A DNA stretch of 64,000 nt from Hymenopellis radicata (GCA_015501595.1 JADNRX010000087.1:1-64000); one strand, 5' to 3'. Counted from the first letter of the stretch, positions 1 through 12,239 are shown. Numbers and translations: made by a program. Notes: a model not told the origin generated them from the sequence alone.

Positions 1-571
1 AAGAAGCATGGTTATTCTGACCAGGTAGCGTTGGAAAAGCTGGATGCGGCGTTTCAGACGATGGACTTGACGCCGAGTCGGTCGCAATGTGAGGCACACG
101 CGTGGAATGACGACGAGTCCTGTTCTGGGAGTTTTTCACGCCGCACCGCTTTGGGGAGTTGGCGTGGAACGATTTGCGCATTCCGGTTTTGGCTATTTTA
201 CTTTGGATAGCCTCTAGCACGAGGCGCATGAAGCAGAACAGGAAGGTGGTTAGGGTAGGCGCGTTGGATTCTGTTTACGTGTCAGATACTGGAGTAAGCT
301 GGCGGGAAGACGCGCGCTCTGCTACGCTGCTCTTAGGTGGTCGGCGGGTCGTTCATGATACGGAGAAGCTGGTGCTGGCGTCGAAGGAGATCAGCCTCAT
401 TATACCCGCAGCATGCAAAATTAGATATTACCAGACTGCGGACGGTTGTGCGTTTTCACAGCTCAGCTTCTTTATTCGAGTCATCTGATCCCGCTTCAGT
501 CGAGCTCCCGAATGACAGCACAGCCGTACTGCTGCTGTTAAACATCTTGCTTTCACACCACCAGCACGCCC
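1..571 (+). other. Upstream region of DUF6535 copy A with coding-looking fragments
   Basis: Bases 1-210 are open in frame 1 from the window edge. A second open stretch (159-488) overlaps it in another frame. Neither resembles a family I recognise, and either could be the end of a gene lying left of the window or chance. The last 70 bases match the region just upstream of DUF6535 copy B (about 25900-25964), so the duplication includes the proximal promoter. Confidence 0.3.
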
Positions 572-3326
572 ATGTCAATCCACAAAGTATCCAACGACGG
601 GCAAGAAATGCCTGCGAGTGGGTCTGCTCCTGGCCCCGCGGCTACGGAGGACGTGCCAATGCAGGCCGAAAACACCCAGCCGAGTCCTGCACCTGCACCC
701 CAACCCTCACAGCCCGCGAAAACGTTCTTTGGGCTCGCGCAGGATGCGAGCAGGCAGGGCTATTCGCGGCCTGTCTTCTATGATGACTACGTGGGGCGAT
801 TCCCAGAGGATCCTTACGGCCAGGAAACCGCGCCCAATGCAAGAGCATATCGTGTGTATGTCGAAGAAGCCACCATCTTCGACGAAAACATGGTCGGTCA
901 ATCCCGCGATGGTCTAGATGTGATGCTCGTATTCGTACGTATTGCCTGCAAGCTTGTGTGTGTGATAGTTTCCTTAAATGAACTTGACAGGCTGGTCTCT
1001 TTTCTGCTGTTGTCACATCATTCCTTGTACAGGTTTCGCAGAACCTTCAAGCAGACTTTTCGGAAATCTCCGCTCTCCTCCTCCACGATCTTCTCGTCGT
1101 TCAACTCACCATGGCTGATGGTGGGACGGTGAATGTTACAGCTCCCTCCATAAACCCCGCCGAGAAATTCGAGCCAGATGTGATCGACGTTTGGATTAAC
1201 GGATTGTGGGTCGTCAGTCTCGTGACCAGCCTAATCGTTGCTCTTGCCGCCGTCCTGGTGAAGCAATGGTTGCACCGGTACATGACCTTCCCCTCCGGTA
1301 CACCGGGACTTCGCAGCCACGTCCGCCAGTTTCGATTCATGGGTCTTGAAAAGTGGCGTGTTCGTATCATCATTGGAATGCTCCCCATCGTTATGCACAT
1401 CTCCCTCATGCTTTTCTTCACTGGCCTTGCCCTTTTCTATGTCCCATTATGTGTCTCGCTCACCTGGGCTGTTGGCACACTCACAGTCCTTATCTGTGTG
1501 CTCTACCTCATCAGCAATACCATCCCGATTATCTTTCCACAATGCCCCTACCAGACACCGCTGACCGACTTCATTCATCACATTTGGCAAGTTGTCCAGT
1601 TCGGTATTCAGTCTATTAGACAACTCTGGCGGAAAATCATCCATTATTGTTTCGTGGTGTATTGTCGCAACCGCAAGCTGGCTATTCCATCAGACCACCA
1701 GTCTTTCATGGCTTCGGAGGTGTTGCAGTATCAGTCCAAGTTGTTGGCCCAACTAGAGTCTGACGCAGTTCAAGACGCACATGATACTCTCGCCGTTGAT
1801 GCTCTCGACTGGTTGTATCATATGTCGTCAAACCCAACTGTCCATTCTCTTGTCCTACAGGGCATCAGTGGGCTTCCTGCTGATTCATGCTCTTATGCTG
1901 TGATAAAATGGAGTGATGCCACATCCATGCAGAGTCAACGCCATCAACTGGTCCGAGAAGCATTATCAAGTCTCGACTTTCCTGGCCAACCATGGGTAGT
2001 GGAGCGCCTCTGTCGCTCTTATTTGTTTCTTCCACCAGTCGGTGACAGTGAAGAGCTCATATTGCAAAGCATCCTTATTAAAGAATCTCATGATTGGGTT
2101 CCACGTATCAGAGCTGCTACATGGGCCATCTTGGGCTTCTCAAATCCCCATGATCTCTTCAGCAGCCACTCTGAGGTGCTTATGCATCCTCTCATTTGGG
2201 AACAAATAGTTCATTTTGTGGTTGATAGTTATTGTCGTCGTCCCTCGTTACCAAGCAATACTATTAATGAATGTTCATTGGCTCAAATCTTATCTGTGGT
2301 CATTGATCCGCCACCTGCCACTAGTCCTAGTGCATCATTGATGACAGGTCTGCAAGTCATCTGGACTCGTCTTCAACCAAGAATTTGGGACAGAATTCTT
2401 GACTGGCCTCTCTTGGCATATCATGACAGTATACAAGCTGAGTCTATCTCTTTGTATCACAGAACATTGATATCCACTGGAAAACTGGCCCTTTCTCATG
2501 TTCTGCGCCACTGCCAGGATAATATGGACCACTTTACAATAGCACATTGCCAGTACCTGAAGCTTCTTGCTTGCATTGTGAGGCTCATTACAAATTCTGA
2601 TGTGAGGCTGAATGTGAACCATTGGACAGTGGATTTCGACTTTTTGTGCAGTGTTGTACAAGAGCTTCGAGATGTCTTCACCTCATCTATTCTTCTAAAG
2701 TCACAGCTCAACAATAGTAATCTCCTTCTCTCATGTATATCTAACATTCACTCATTTTATCATCGATGGTCCTCCATGCCTGGGTTCCACTTTCCCAAAC
2801 TTGAAGTCATTCTCCGAAACTGGGCGGATTTTGATTTTTCCTTGTTAGAAAGCGATACTATTAATGAATGTTCATTGGCTCAAGTCTTATCTGTGGTCAT
2901 CAATTCGCCACTCGCCGCTAGTCCCAGTGCATCCTTGATGACCGGTGCACAAGTCATCTGCCCTCGTCTTAAACCAAGAATTTGGGACAGAATTCTTGAC
3001 TGGCCTCTCTTGGCACATCATGATAGCATACCAGCTGGGTCTATCTCTTCATATCACAGAACATTGATATCCACTGGAAAACTGGCCCTTTCTCATGTTC
3101 TGCACCACCGGGATAATATGGACCACTTCACAATAGCACATTGCCAGCACCTGAAGCTTCTTACTTGCATTGTGAGGCTCATCATAAAGGCTGATGTGAG
3201 GTTGAATGTGGACCATTGGATAGTGTATTTCGACTTTTTGTGCAGTGTTGTACAAGAGCTTCAAGATGTCTCCACCTCATCTATTCTCCTAAAGTCACAG
3301 CTCAACAACAGTAATTGCCTTCTCTC
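572..3326 (+). pseudogene. DUF6535-family membrane protein gene, copy A, 5' part (split by a 15.8 kb insertion)
   Basis: Start ATG is at 572. Exon 1 runs to 934, an intron (GTACGT...TACAG) covers 935-1032, and exon 2 continues to the break. The N-terminus is Pro/Ala-rich. Several hydrophobic segments follow (about 1195-1260, 1365-1440 and 1450-1540), including the paired transmembrane helices around the VVSLVTS and FFTGLALFYVPL stretches that mark the Agaricomycete DUF6535 family. A long soluble C-terminal region with a partial internal duplication comes next. Function is unknown for the family. At 3327 the reading frame enters foreign DNA and stops at 3456. The rest of the gene resumes at 19168. 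Copy B (25965-42473) shows the uninterrupted order. The 5' part might still give a truncated product. Confidence 0.85.
2254..3326 (+). repeat. Intragenic tandem duplication in DUF6535 copy A
   Basis: Two units of about 477 bp (2254-2731 and 2851-3326) are highly similar. Both start at the peptide TINECSLAQ and end at LNNSN-LLS, giving two protein blocks of about 158 residues separated by about 40 residues. Copy B contains this block only once (38320-39075). The second unit differs by scattered substitutions and a 3-bp deletion, so the duplication is not very recent. Confidence 0.85.
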
Positions 3327-3727
3327 GGGAAATCCACGGTCCCGATCGGGGTCCGTCACGCTCGGACTTGAACCCCGGGTCGTGATCGGAATGGGACTGG
3401 AGTTCTGCTTGCGTCAGCGCGGGCTCTCGGTCCGTCCCAACGGTGCAGCCAAATAACCGCCGTCTCTTTTTTTGGCTCCGTCCTCCGTCGTCGTTATCGT
3501 CGGCATCGATCCCGTCGACCGGGCTCGCCCTCGCGGCGGGAGTGTACATATCCTTCATACCTCCTCATTGTTTATGTCCTCTTTTGAATGCATTTATCTC
3601 TTTTCACTCCCTTTGTTGTGTCTTTTCTTCCTCTTCACTCTCCTTCAAGACGCGTCCTCAATATTCTCAATATTCTGCAGCCACGTTCCGCCTTCGATCA
3701 ACGGCGGCACGCTAATTTCGGCAAGAC

Positions 3728-5591
3728 ATGGACCCACCGATAGCCTTGGCGTATCCCGCCTCTTGTGCCTTGTGCTCGTTGTCGTCGCCGGCGTCGCCGT
3801 TGCGCTCATAGTCAGAGGTCGGATTGGAATGACCGAGTCGACACATATCGATGCGGATACGCTGAATATTGTGGCGAGCCCTGACGATGGCCCAGGCGAG
3901 ATCTTTCCTAGTCGAATCAACCGTACCACTGGCCAGTTTACAGAAATTAAGGTGGATATGTACGTCAAGTTCCTTGAATCCTTCCTAGCCTCACGCGTCT
4001 AATTACCGTGTATAGTAGCTCGTCGGCAATCACCAAGAAACGCCTACAATTCCTATGCGCAACATTCAAGCTTCCGCAAACGGGAAACAAGACGGTGCTG
4101 GAGGAGAGATTACGGGTGTTCAGCAAGGACAAAGAGCAGTGGACTCGGTACGCGTTCTTCCTCATCGAATTCTTCTTTGACCAACACCATGCTATCAGGC
4201 CTTTCAATACCGCAGTTCCAAAGCGCCGCAAACACAAGGGACCTCGAGAGCATCTTCAAGACACTCGAAACAACGCGACTGAATCTGTGGACACTGTCAT
4301 CAAAACTAAGAGTCGCCCAAAACTATCAACTATCCTCCGAGAACAGAAATTTGGTGGCAACAACAGTACTGGTATTGCCGGTTCCAAGGATCTTCGCTCT
4401 GAAGATCAGAAGGCAGAGCTTCTGCTGTGGGTATGTAGTATTCAGACCTTCAGTAATGTTTCTCATGCTATCTAGGCTGCTCAACTATCGAAAGAGAATG
4501 AGGCTATGAGGTTACGGCGACGCGCGCAGAAACTTGCGGCGACACACAGCCATCTCTCGACAACACCTAAAGTATCGGTACACTACGTTCTATTGTACTA
4601 TACTGAATGCTCATTAACATACCTTACCAGATTATACCTAACTCGCATCTCGACAACCGCCTGGATCGAATCGAACAACAAATCACAAGTATCCTTTCCC
4701 AAACGTCGCCATTCCCTGTTTCCGCGACATCGTCTGAGCCCACGGTAGCGCCCAACTATCAGAACGGTGTACCACCTCTCTCGGTAAACTCAACAAGTCC
4801 CATTTTCACTTCGTCCTCGCCGGCATCCATTCCCTCATCAGAAGTCGAGCATGTAATGACGATTGATGCACCGGGACGGGGAGGTACTCAAGAGATGGAT
4901 ACTGTGATGACATCGAGCTGTTCAGTTGACACCGCTGTTCACACTGCGATGAATGTCGACGTTGAGGACACCGAACTCGGAGCTCGACAAATGATCTCCA
5001 TCGGTCATGGCAAGATTGTAGAATTTTACGACCATCAGCTACCTTCCCCGTTACTCCTCAAGTTCACCGTAGAGAATGTGCCGTTCCTGGCGCGCATCTG
5101 GAATGACGAACGATCTGAGTGGGATCCCTCTAACTACGGCTTCAAGGTGAACGGTGTTCATGTTGCATTACGTTACTGGGACGACTTGTATAAGTATCGC
5201 AGTGATGGTCAGTGGACGCTTACCAAGTCTACCTGGACAAAGTGGAAAGTACGTACCTGGCAGCACATCTCATCTAGAATCATACTCATATACGTAGTTT
5301 TTCATGCAGGCCTACGAAACGTTTGCGACGCCAGCTGAGTTCTGGAACCACTTTTCGACGAAAGATGGCAAACGACGCAGTATAGCTCAGATCCTGCGGC
5401 AGCTGAAGGAGGAGCGAACTTCGCGCAACACCAACCTGGCTCAGCAAGCTCGGGTGTATTATGGCGACAGGTTCAATGAGCTATTTCGTTATCGAAAGGG
5501 TGGAAGGACTGAGGTCATGCAGAAGGATGATTGTATTGCGCGTCGCTACTTGCAACTCCAGCGTGGTGTAACGGAAAGCGATAGTAATTGA
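3728..5591 (+). CDS. SAP-domain protein, basidiomycete mobile-element associated
   Basis: The 5' end is uncertain; a candidate ATG lies at 3728 and clear coding starts by about 3840. Exons read as up to 3959, 4016-4147, 4199-4430, 4476-4577, 4631-5248 and 5310-5591, all with GT-AG introns. The segment after the first intron (residues SSSAITKKRLQFLCATFKL onward, to about 4120) fits a SAP motif, a helix-turn-helix fold that binds AT-rich DNA. A basic and Ser/Thr-rich linker follows, then a conserved C-terminal region with aromatic residues (the FYDHQLPSPLLLKF and EFWNHFSTKDGKR areas). It stops 9 bases before the stop of the convergent tyrosine-recombinase gene, so the two likely form one mobile unit. 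I infer a DNA-binding partner role; no catalytic motif is visible. Confidence 0.7.
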
Positions 5592-5599
5592 TAGAGTAG

Positions 5600-7275
5600 T
5601 TACGCGCAATGACATGATCGACGACATTGTGAACAGACTACTGCGGGAGCACGATCGAAGTTGAAAAAGTCCTCGCGGCTCATGCTAGGTGCATCATTGT
5701 TGGATATGAGATACTTAACGATTGTCATATGCGTAAATTCAGTACTCCATCCACCCCATTCGCAAATTTGACGTAGAGGCCAACGGAGGAGAACAGAAAG
5801 CCACTGGCACCCTCCCCGCCGGAATGAGTGAGTGCCATAGGTAGCAGGATCAATGCCGACTTCAAGGAGATTCAACCGAAACATCTCAAGGAAGCACTCA
5901 GAGCTCTACAAGGAGAATTAAGAGAAGGAAGAACTCAATACAAGAGACTTACCATTGGCTCATCAACGTTGGCGACGACACGTCCGCCTGATCCAAGCTT
6001 TCGGAATACAAAACCTTCGGTGATCTCAGTTGCGGCAATCCAATCTGCATAAGCTCGAACAGCGCATAGGTGTGCCATCGGCTCAGGAAGCTTATGAAGG
6101 ATGAAGGGTTGAATTTCTAAATCAAGCTTCAGAACTCCAGTTGAGGTGAGAATAAGTATAAACCCACCACCAAACTGCGAGGTCTTCCTCCAAGGAAGAG
6201 TAACTCGAATCTTGTCCTTTCCAGCACCGGACTCATCTCGAATCAGCTCTACATCTTGACTCTGAATCTTGAGGACTTCGTCAAATCGAAGTAGACACAT
6301 GAAAGCAAGTGTATATGCAAAGTTCAGCGCTCGTCTCGCTCGACCACCTGGATTCCAGTTTTCAATAGTCTGCATCTCGTCCTTCTTCTTTCGAGGTGCG
6401 GATTTAGGAACGGAAACGTCCCAATTCTTCGGCTCGGTATTGTGATCGTAGAGCTTGCTGAGGATAGTCTAGAGTGGAACTCATTAGCCATTATGGAAAG
6501 GAGAGAGGAAATACGAGTTGCAGACCGGAGTGATGGCTCTTGCGCTTGTTGAAGTTTCTCCAGCACGAACCTAGGTAGTAGGATAATTACTAAGATGTAT
6601 GCTGCAACATGATATGACTGACCTTTCGGCGACGAAGACTCATCATGTACGTTGACATAACATCAGAGACAGATGGGTTTCCTAACCACTTTTCTGATAC
6701 CTCGCTCTTATGCCATGATGCGGAGCCAAGACCATGTATACGCCCGAAGGCATGAGTAAATGCAGCACGAATCTTTTGAGCATGCGGGTAAGTATTGACG
6801 ATTCCATCGTCTGGTCCTCGGGGCTTGTTATCGAAGGTTATTTCGTCACACTCGTGCATGATATAGGCTACCAATAAGCGGGGCGTGTCCGTTGAAGGAC
6901 TTGACGTGAACAGCTTTCCAGGCTGTACTAGCCCATTCTGAACAAGATATGTCTCCGCGCGCTTCATGATTCTATGAAACGATAAGCTTGTTGCCATGAT
7001 AATACATTGATCACTTACCGCTTGTATTCATCAGCTGTTCCATCTGTTACGCCTTGCGATGCGTCGCGGATCGCCTCCTCGATTTGTTGCAGAGATAGAT
7101 GGCTTGCTGGTTGTGTTTCAGACTCTGCCTCTAGATCATTCTGCACTTCGTCAACAGAGATAGGATTGTTGCATTCCTCCTGAAGGCGCTGATACGCACA
7201 GTACAGTTTGGAAGCAGAAAGGCTACATTTTGCGAATTCTGTACGACCTCTAGACCGAAAGACATGTCTAAACAA
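5600..7275 (-). CDS. Tyrosine recombinase-like protein (DNA breaking-rejoining enzyme)
   Basis: Five exons on the minus strand: 7275-7019, 6971-6623, 6570-6526, 6468-5953 and 5905-5600. Together they encode about 490 residues. Exon 4 carries the box I arginine in LLRFDEVLKI. Exon 5 carries the H-x-x-R box (GTHSFRRGGCQWL), the downstream Trp (WGGWS, replacing the usual second His/Trp) and the candidate nucleophilic Tyr in TIVKYLI. The C-terminus ends with a Cys/His-rich CSQCRRSCHC. These are the catalytic residues of the tyrosine recombinase fold, so the enzyme may be active. The start at 7275 is the first Met of the exon but is not certain. It is paired tail to tail with the SAP gene. It is distinct from hAT, Tc1 or retroviral integrase types and closest in concept to Cryptons or Starship captains. 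Confidence 0.75.
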
Positions 7276-8945
7276 GACACCAAGTACTTAGAAGTCTACG
7301 CTAAAGACTTATAGGAGACTCTCTTAGGACGCGAAGAGACTCCTAGGTGGCCAATACGCGCCTACGGACCGAACTACCGAAACCCGGCATTTCCCGTAAC
7401 GTTCTACAGAAACCTTAAAACGTACCTGAATATCAAATACTCAATGCGCCCGGGTATGTTACTACAACCCGATGAGCCTCGAGTTCGACTCGATTACGCT
7501 TCATAAAAGATAAGTACTTAAACAAGGTGTTTAGACAAAACCTCAAAGACAAGTCTAGAAGTCAGAAGTTGTTCAGAATGTGTACCAAGTGTACCCATGG
7601 ACCCTCACGTACCACGTATCGGGATCTCTACGGACCCGTATCGTCCCTGAGTATGAGTCAGGAAACTTCACCGGAATCAAGCCGGCTTGCATTTAATTCC
7701 GAGTGGCGCAGTACGTCACATGGACCCGGCATTAAATAAGGCTCAGAACCATGCAGAGTCATGCAGAGCAATCAGGAACGGGAACAATTCAAGTCCCTCA
7801 CTCTTGACTAGACCAACCAGTAAAACCACCATAGTGGCGTAGTTCCCAGAGACACCCTTGACAAGTTGGGTATCCTTTGAAAGCTACGAATCAGACCTTT
7901 CACCAGAACCTAAGTACAAGGGTACTTAGTTAGTACCCAGACCAGTAACAGCACTACGACGAGTCGGACCAGCTGGATTCCACAAGGAACATCCTACCAG
8001 TTGAGCCCGGCGAGCACAAGGTGTTATATCAAATACCACCCAAAGCACGCAATCCGCAGGCGAAATGAGTCATCCGGGATACAGTGCACCCGATAACATA
8101 GTCCCATAGGCCCGAAGAGTAAGTAGTTTATACCCGTATAGTCCCGGATTGTAGTATATAAAGGCCTGTACAACGTCGTAGTCAGTAGTTAATTTGCACC
8201 CGCGTATACAGCATAAGTGAAATACCAGTGTATCTTTGACTCGGAAACCATTGCTTCCACCCGGTTTAAGTTTATCAACCGATCAGAACCTCCGTGAACC
8301 AGTAACAGTTTTACTTGGTGATCTTTGAGTTAGTACTCGGGAACTTTGCGAATAGCACTTGTGAAAGTCCCTCTGTCCCGAGACGGAGTTTAAACGACAG
8401 AAACAAGAGCTGTGGACAAGGTAACTTAAGAACCCTTGAAGTCACCGCGCTTGCAACTGCTTCGGATTCATATAAGAAGACAGGCACCTGTGGTTAGTTT
8501 AGACCAACTTAGTGTACCCAAGCCCCGCGGATCTTTACGTACCCAAAGGCGATCTTGGTCCCTATACTCAGTTGAGTTAAAAGAGTGAATACACGAGATT
8601 AGTCAACCGGTTAGTCCTCGAGACTCAGTGTACTTGAGTGTCACCTCATTCGGCTAAGACCACGGGAACTTCCACTTCCCCGGAATCCCATAAGTTAAGA
8701 ACCCCTAGCTCCCTCGAACTTGCACTTGTGCTAGTACAGGAAGTACATCACACCCCCCGTTTGGAACCTCCTTGAGTCACCAGATCTTGACTAAGGTTGT
8801 AATTCGTTACGAGTGATAAGGTCGGATCCTTGTACTTGTTCATTAGGGACTTCAGAAGTCCCGAGTGTTTGTTTTGTTTTGTGTTTGTGTGTTGGTTGTG
8901 TGTATTTCTGTGGTGTATTTCTGCACTGCACATCATATTCTGGAG
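7276..8945 (+). mobile_element. Probable long terminal repeat of an LTR retrotransposon (plus orientation)
   Basis: This 1.7 kb stretch has no convincing coding potential. It holds a TATATAAAGG promoter-like box at about 8153 and a GT-rich tract (8870-8925). It ends in TGCACATCA just before TCTGGAGCCCACCGCGA, a primer-binding-site-like sequence. The same sequence stands in inverted orientation at about 11740-11756 beside a gag gene. The left end of the LTR is not defined; TGTCTAAACAAG at 7264 is a candidate. Confidence 0.4.
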
Positions 8946-9163
8946 CCCACCGCGACTCTGATCATATGATCAGAAGAACACCCTAGTGCATGTAATCTTG
9001 AGTCAATTGAACGTAGTGCTCCACACTACTTGGAATAACAGCACACTTTGGTTACCGGGGTTGAACCTTAACTTGAGTAAACAGGGACTTCACCCTAGTG
9101 ATACCCGTTGCCTTAGCAGTTGAAAAAGCGGTAGCTAGTGCCCCTGACGCGGACGTCGGGATT

Positions 9164-9817
9164 TCAAGAAAGAGGGGAATGATATGCTGGATAGTCAATG
9201 AGTGTCGAAAGGATATCATGACATGAGACACCCTCGGAATTTTCGTTGAGCATGGCTCGGATTTTCGAAATCCGTTGATAAGTGCGCTGTTTCTGTTGTT
9301 CGACCTCATCATTGGTAGACACTACTGGCCGTTGGGCTTGCAACGCATCTTCAATGATTTTAGTCAACTCGGGATCTCCAATAGTATCCAGGGTTTTATC
9401 CTTGTCAACAGGCTCTTTGACTGTCTCTGGTTTGTCGGGGACTTTGGGTGCTTCCTCGACAGGATCTGTGAAACTGACTTGTTTCTTCACGGGTATCACT
9501 ACCTCGACTTGTCTTTGACTAGGTCGGGGAATGAAGTTCCCATGCAGATTCGGTCCTGGTTTCCGTTTCATAATTTCTACAGGCTGTTCGTTATGTTTTT
9601 CATTTTTAGACTGTGCCCGCGTATTTGCTAATTGGCTCTCAAGAGGCTCTGTGAACGCGTCAACAGGCCCAGACTTCAGGGAAGAGGAAAGGCTTATACC
9701 AGGGAAGGGGTTGTCTTGGTGCCAACCTTGTTGTTGCGCCACGATCAGGCGCTCCAACAATTCTTCCTGCATAAGGGTAAGCCTTTTCTCTTCGGGTTCT
9801 TCTGAAGCCCTCTCCAT
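9164..9817 (-). pseudogene. Truncated second ORF (gag-pol spacer) of an LTR retrotransposon
   Basis: It starts 8 bases after the gag stop in a different frame, an arrangement like programmed frameshifting between gag and pol. The product is polar and rich in Glu, Lys and Pro, like the spacer before the protease in fungal Ty3/Gypsy elements. No protease D-S/T-G, reverse transcriptase YxDD or integrase is present. The ORF runs into a 56-bp sequence that also occurs inverted at 11880-11935, so the element was cut off there. Confidence 0.55.
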
Positions 9818-9825
9818 CCTTGAGC

Positions 9826-11714
9826 CTAATCGAAATTTGACTGGGTATCCGATACCCGGTCCGCGTCTAGTATAGTCTGTGGACTAAACATGTCGTCTTC
9901 GCCATTTGCAATGAAGCTTTGAGTTTTAAGCATAGCTGATGCTTCGGGAGGTAACTTCCCGTTGGTCTTTTCCATGAGGTTCCACACCTGCCACGCTGGC
10001 CAGATGCCGGCTTTAGCCTTACTAGCGAGTGATACACCATTTCGCAAGAAGTAGTATTTTACTCCGTTAGGCTTGTATATCCAGCCTTCAGCTTCCATCT
10101 TCTTCTGATGAACACACTCTCTAACAAAATGACCTTCTTCACCGCAGAAGAAACACTGGTTATGCTGTTGAGGTGGGGGCGGGGGTCTTGGGTTCCCTTG
10201 AGGGTTCCGAGCTATGAAACCGTTCGGTTGAACCGTTGGTGGCCCTCCCGGGTAGTTAGGAGCTCCCTGTGCTAAATGTTGTACAACCTCATACGGGTAG
10301 CTCAAAGGCTCTTGAGTATAGTCATATTGCATATGTTGAGTTCGAAGGTTGGGATTTCCCGTAGGGTTCCCTCTTAAGGCTTCTTTAACGGCTGCAAGTA
10401 ACTGTTCGTGTTGACGGGCTTGAGTCTGCTCTTGAGCCATCCTAGCCTTTGCTTCTAGGTTGAGTTTGTCTAGTAACAAAGACAAGGATTCTGTCTGTTG
10501 AGCCAATGACTCTGTCTTAACTCTCGACGTAGAGGCTGGTATTAACATACGGTCAAAAGTTCTACCGGTTACCTCAGTGGGTTCCGCTGCTTGACCGAAT
10601 ATGTTCATGTCCCCAAAATGACTGCTAATAGCATCGGATACTTCATTCAACGTCCACTTCATGCCATTTGTTTTGGCGTTCGCAGACGGCGTAGGATGCA
10701 TCCGTTTCAATTCGACTTGTATACTGGCCCAAGTGGGTCCTAGAATACAAGGGACGAGTGACTCTATAGCGGTCTTCTCGGTAATGTCTTTGCTTTTGAT
10801 TAAGTACAGTAGTACGTGCATAATTACGCGCTTGAACTCAACCCAACCAGACTTGTTATAGATCGGGTTGGCTCGGTAGATGTTAAGCTTCTCTTCAAGT
10901 TCCCGAGGCGTGTGTTCTCGGTCTTCGGTGCCAGCACCGTAGCTTTCGAACACCGCTTTCTTGAACTCGTCGTATTTAGCAGCACTGTACTCTGGCATAG
11001 CAAACCATTGCTTTCTAACGTCTTCATCAACATAGCTGACAGCTATCTCGATCTTAAGAGCGTCTTCTTGGATCTTCTTAGCTGGGAACAACCAGTCTAA
11101 GGCGTTGAAGTATCTTTTGATTCCAGCTTGAGTAGCCGTAAACTCGGGTGCGTGTCTGGTCCCCGGAATCGGCAGGTTACTACCGTCCAACTTGTCACTA
11201 ACCGCCTGCGACGGGTAATTGGCGGGATCTAAGGTAGCAGACATGGTGTTCCGTAAACTAGCAAATAGACTATTGGGGTGTAAAGGATAGGCTGCAAGAC
11301 CAAAGTCTTCGTCTTCTTCACTCGATTGGTCTTCTGGGTACGAGACAAGCGAAGGCTTGAAAGGTCTAGGTGCACCTGGTGCTTTTGGGTTGTTAGTCCT
11401 TGTCTGAGGAGTAACGGGTGTCGGGGCTGAAGTAGCTTTCCGACTTGAAGGTTGGTTTTGACTAGACTGAGCTGCTCTGGCAATGGCTCGTTGTCTATCG
11501 GCTTCTCCACCGTTTACTAAGTAACCTGGCGGATGTAAACTTGGTCTGAGAACTCTACCTGAACTAGTTGAAGCACTTGTAGTACTCGCACTTGGTCTAG
11601 GGGGAGGTGAACGCTCTGCCTGACTTTGCGTGTAACGCGAAGACTGCGAATTCGAGGTTCTTTTGGGAGTAATTTTGGTTTTTGGCGGGTAACCTTTGGA
11701 TTCCGAATCCTCAA
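9826..11714 (-). CDS. Retrotransposon gag polyprotein with CCHC zinc knuckle
   Basis: The frame is open from 11714 to the stop at 9826. The first ATG with a gag-like body is at 11244, but the frame upstream (Ser/Pro-rich) is also open and resembles an N-terminal extension lacking its ATG. Near the C-terminus the knuckle CFFCGEEGHFVREC (C-x2-C-x4-H-x4-C) binds nucleic acid in Ty3/Gypsy-type gag proteins. A Pro-rich stretch precedes it. A PBS-like sequence lies just upstream at 11740-11756. The 5' LTR is missing; its place is taken by a short segment and a tRNA-like sequence. Confidence 0.8.
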
Positions 11715-11794
11715 GTTAAAAAACAGATAAGCCCCCTCGCGGTGGGCTCCAGATGTTGTGCATTATGTAATTCCAAGTGTCAAATGAACAATAG

Positions 11795-11867
11795 TGGCTT
11801 GTCCTGGAATCGAACCAGGGACCTTCCGACTATGCATTGGGTGCTCTAACCACTGAGCTAACATGCC
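11795..11867 (-). tRNA. tRNA-like sequence, possibly a tRNA-Met(CAT) pseudogene
   Basis: It is 73 nt long with acceptor stem GGCATGT paired to ACAAGCC (one mismatch), a perfect D stem GCTC/GAGC, and a perfect T arm CCTGG-TTCGATT-CCAGG. A-box (TAGCTCAGTGG) and B-box (GGTTCGATTCC) sequences are intact. Standard numbering puts CAT at 34-36, but position 33 is G instead of the near-invariant U, and only two or three of the five anticodon-stem pairs form. It is therefore probably a decayed tRNA or tRNA-derived sequence. It sits directly next to retrotransposon DNA. Confidence 0.5.
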
Positions 11868-11941
11868 ATGCTTCAACTGGTGTCTCATGTCATGATATCC
11901 TTTCGACACTCATTGACTATCCAGCATATCAGCGCGCACGA

Positions 11942-12109
11942 ATGCCCGCGAAACGGTCATCCCCAAAAAAATCAGCACTGGAGGGAGATCTAGATAGAGA
12001 CGGTGCTGCAGGAGTGCCCGGTGGCAACGGAGATGAGTTTGTATCTGTCATGAATGATAGAGGATGGGAAATCAACATACAAGATGTGTGCACCTTTATA
12101 CAGATCTGA
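11942..12109 (+). other. Short coding-looking 5' fragment
   Basis: An ATG at 11942 opens a basic start (MPAKRSSPKKS) followed by about 45 polar residues before a stop. It could be the first exon of a gene whose remainder was lost when the retrotransposon segment arrived. I do not recognise it. Confidence 0.2.
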
Positions 12110-12239
12110 AGCTCAGGTCCGAGTCGTCGGAGAGACAGTATCACCCAAGTATCACCTTTCACTCGAAGACACTCTAGAACAGAAACAAAAAGTGTTTCAT
12201 TGGGTACACTCACACACGCATACATAGATAGCCTAAGTC

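Larger units (their letters stand above)
9176..11935. repeat. 56-bp inverted duplication bordering the retrotransposon remnant
   Basis: The sequence beginning TGTCTCATGTCATGATATCC at about 11880 on the plus strand recurs on the minus strand at 9231-9176. It starts with TG and ends with CA in both orientations. It marks both borders of the truncated gag-bearing segment and could be LTR-end debris or the footprint of an inversion. Confidence 0.6.
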
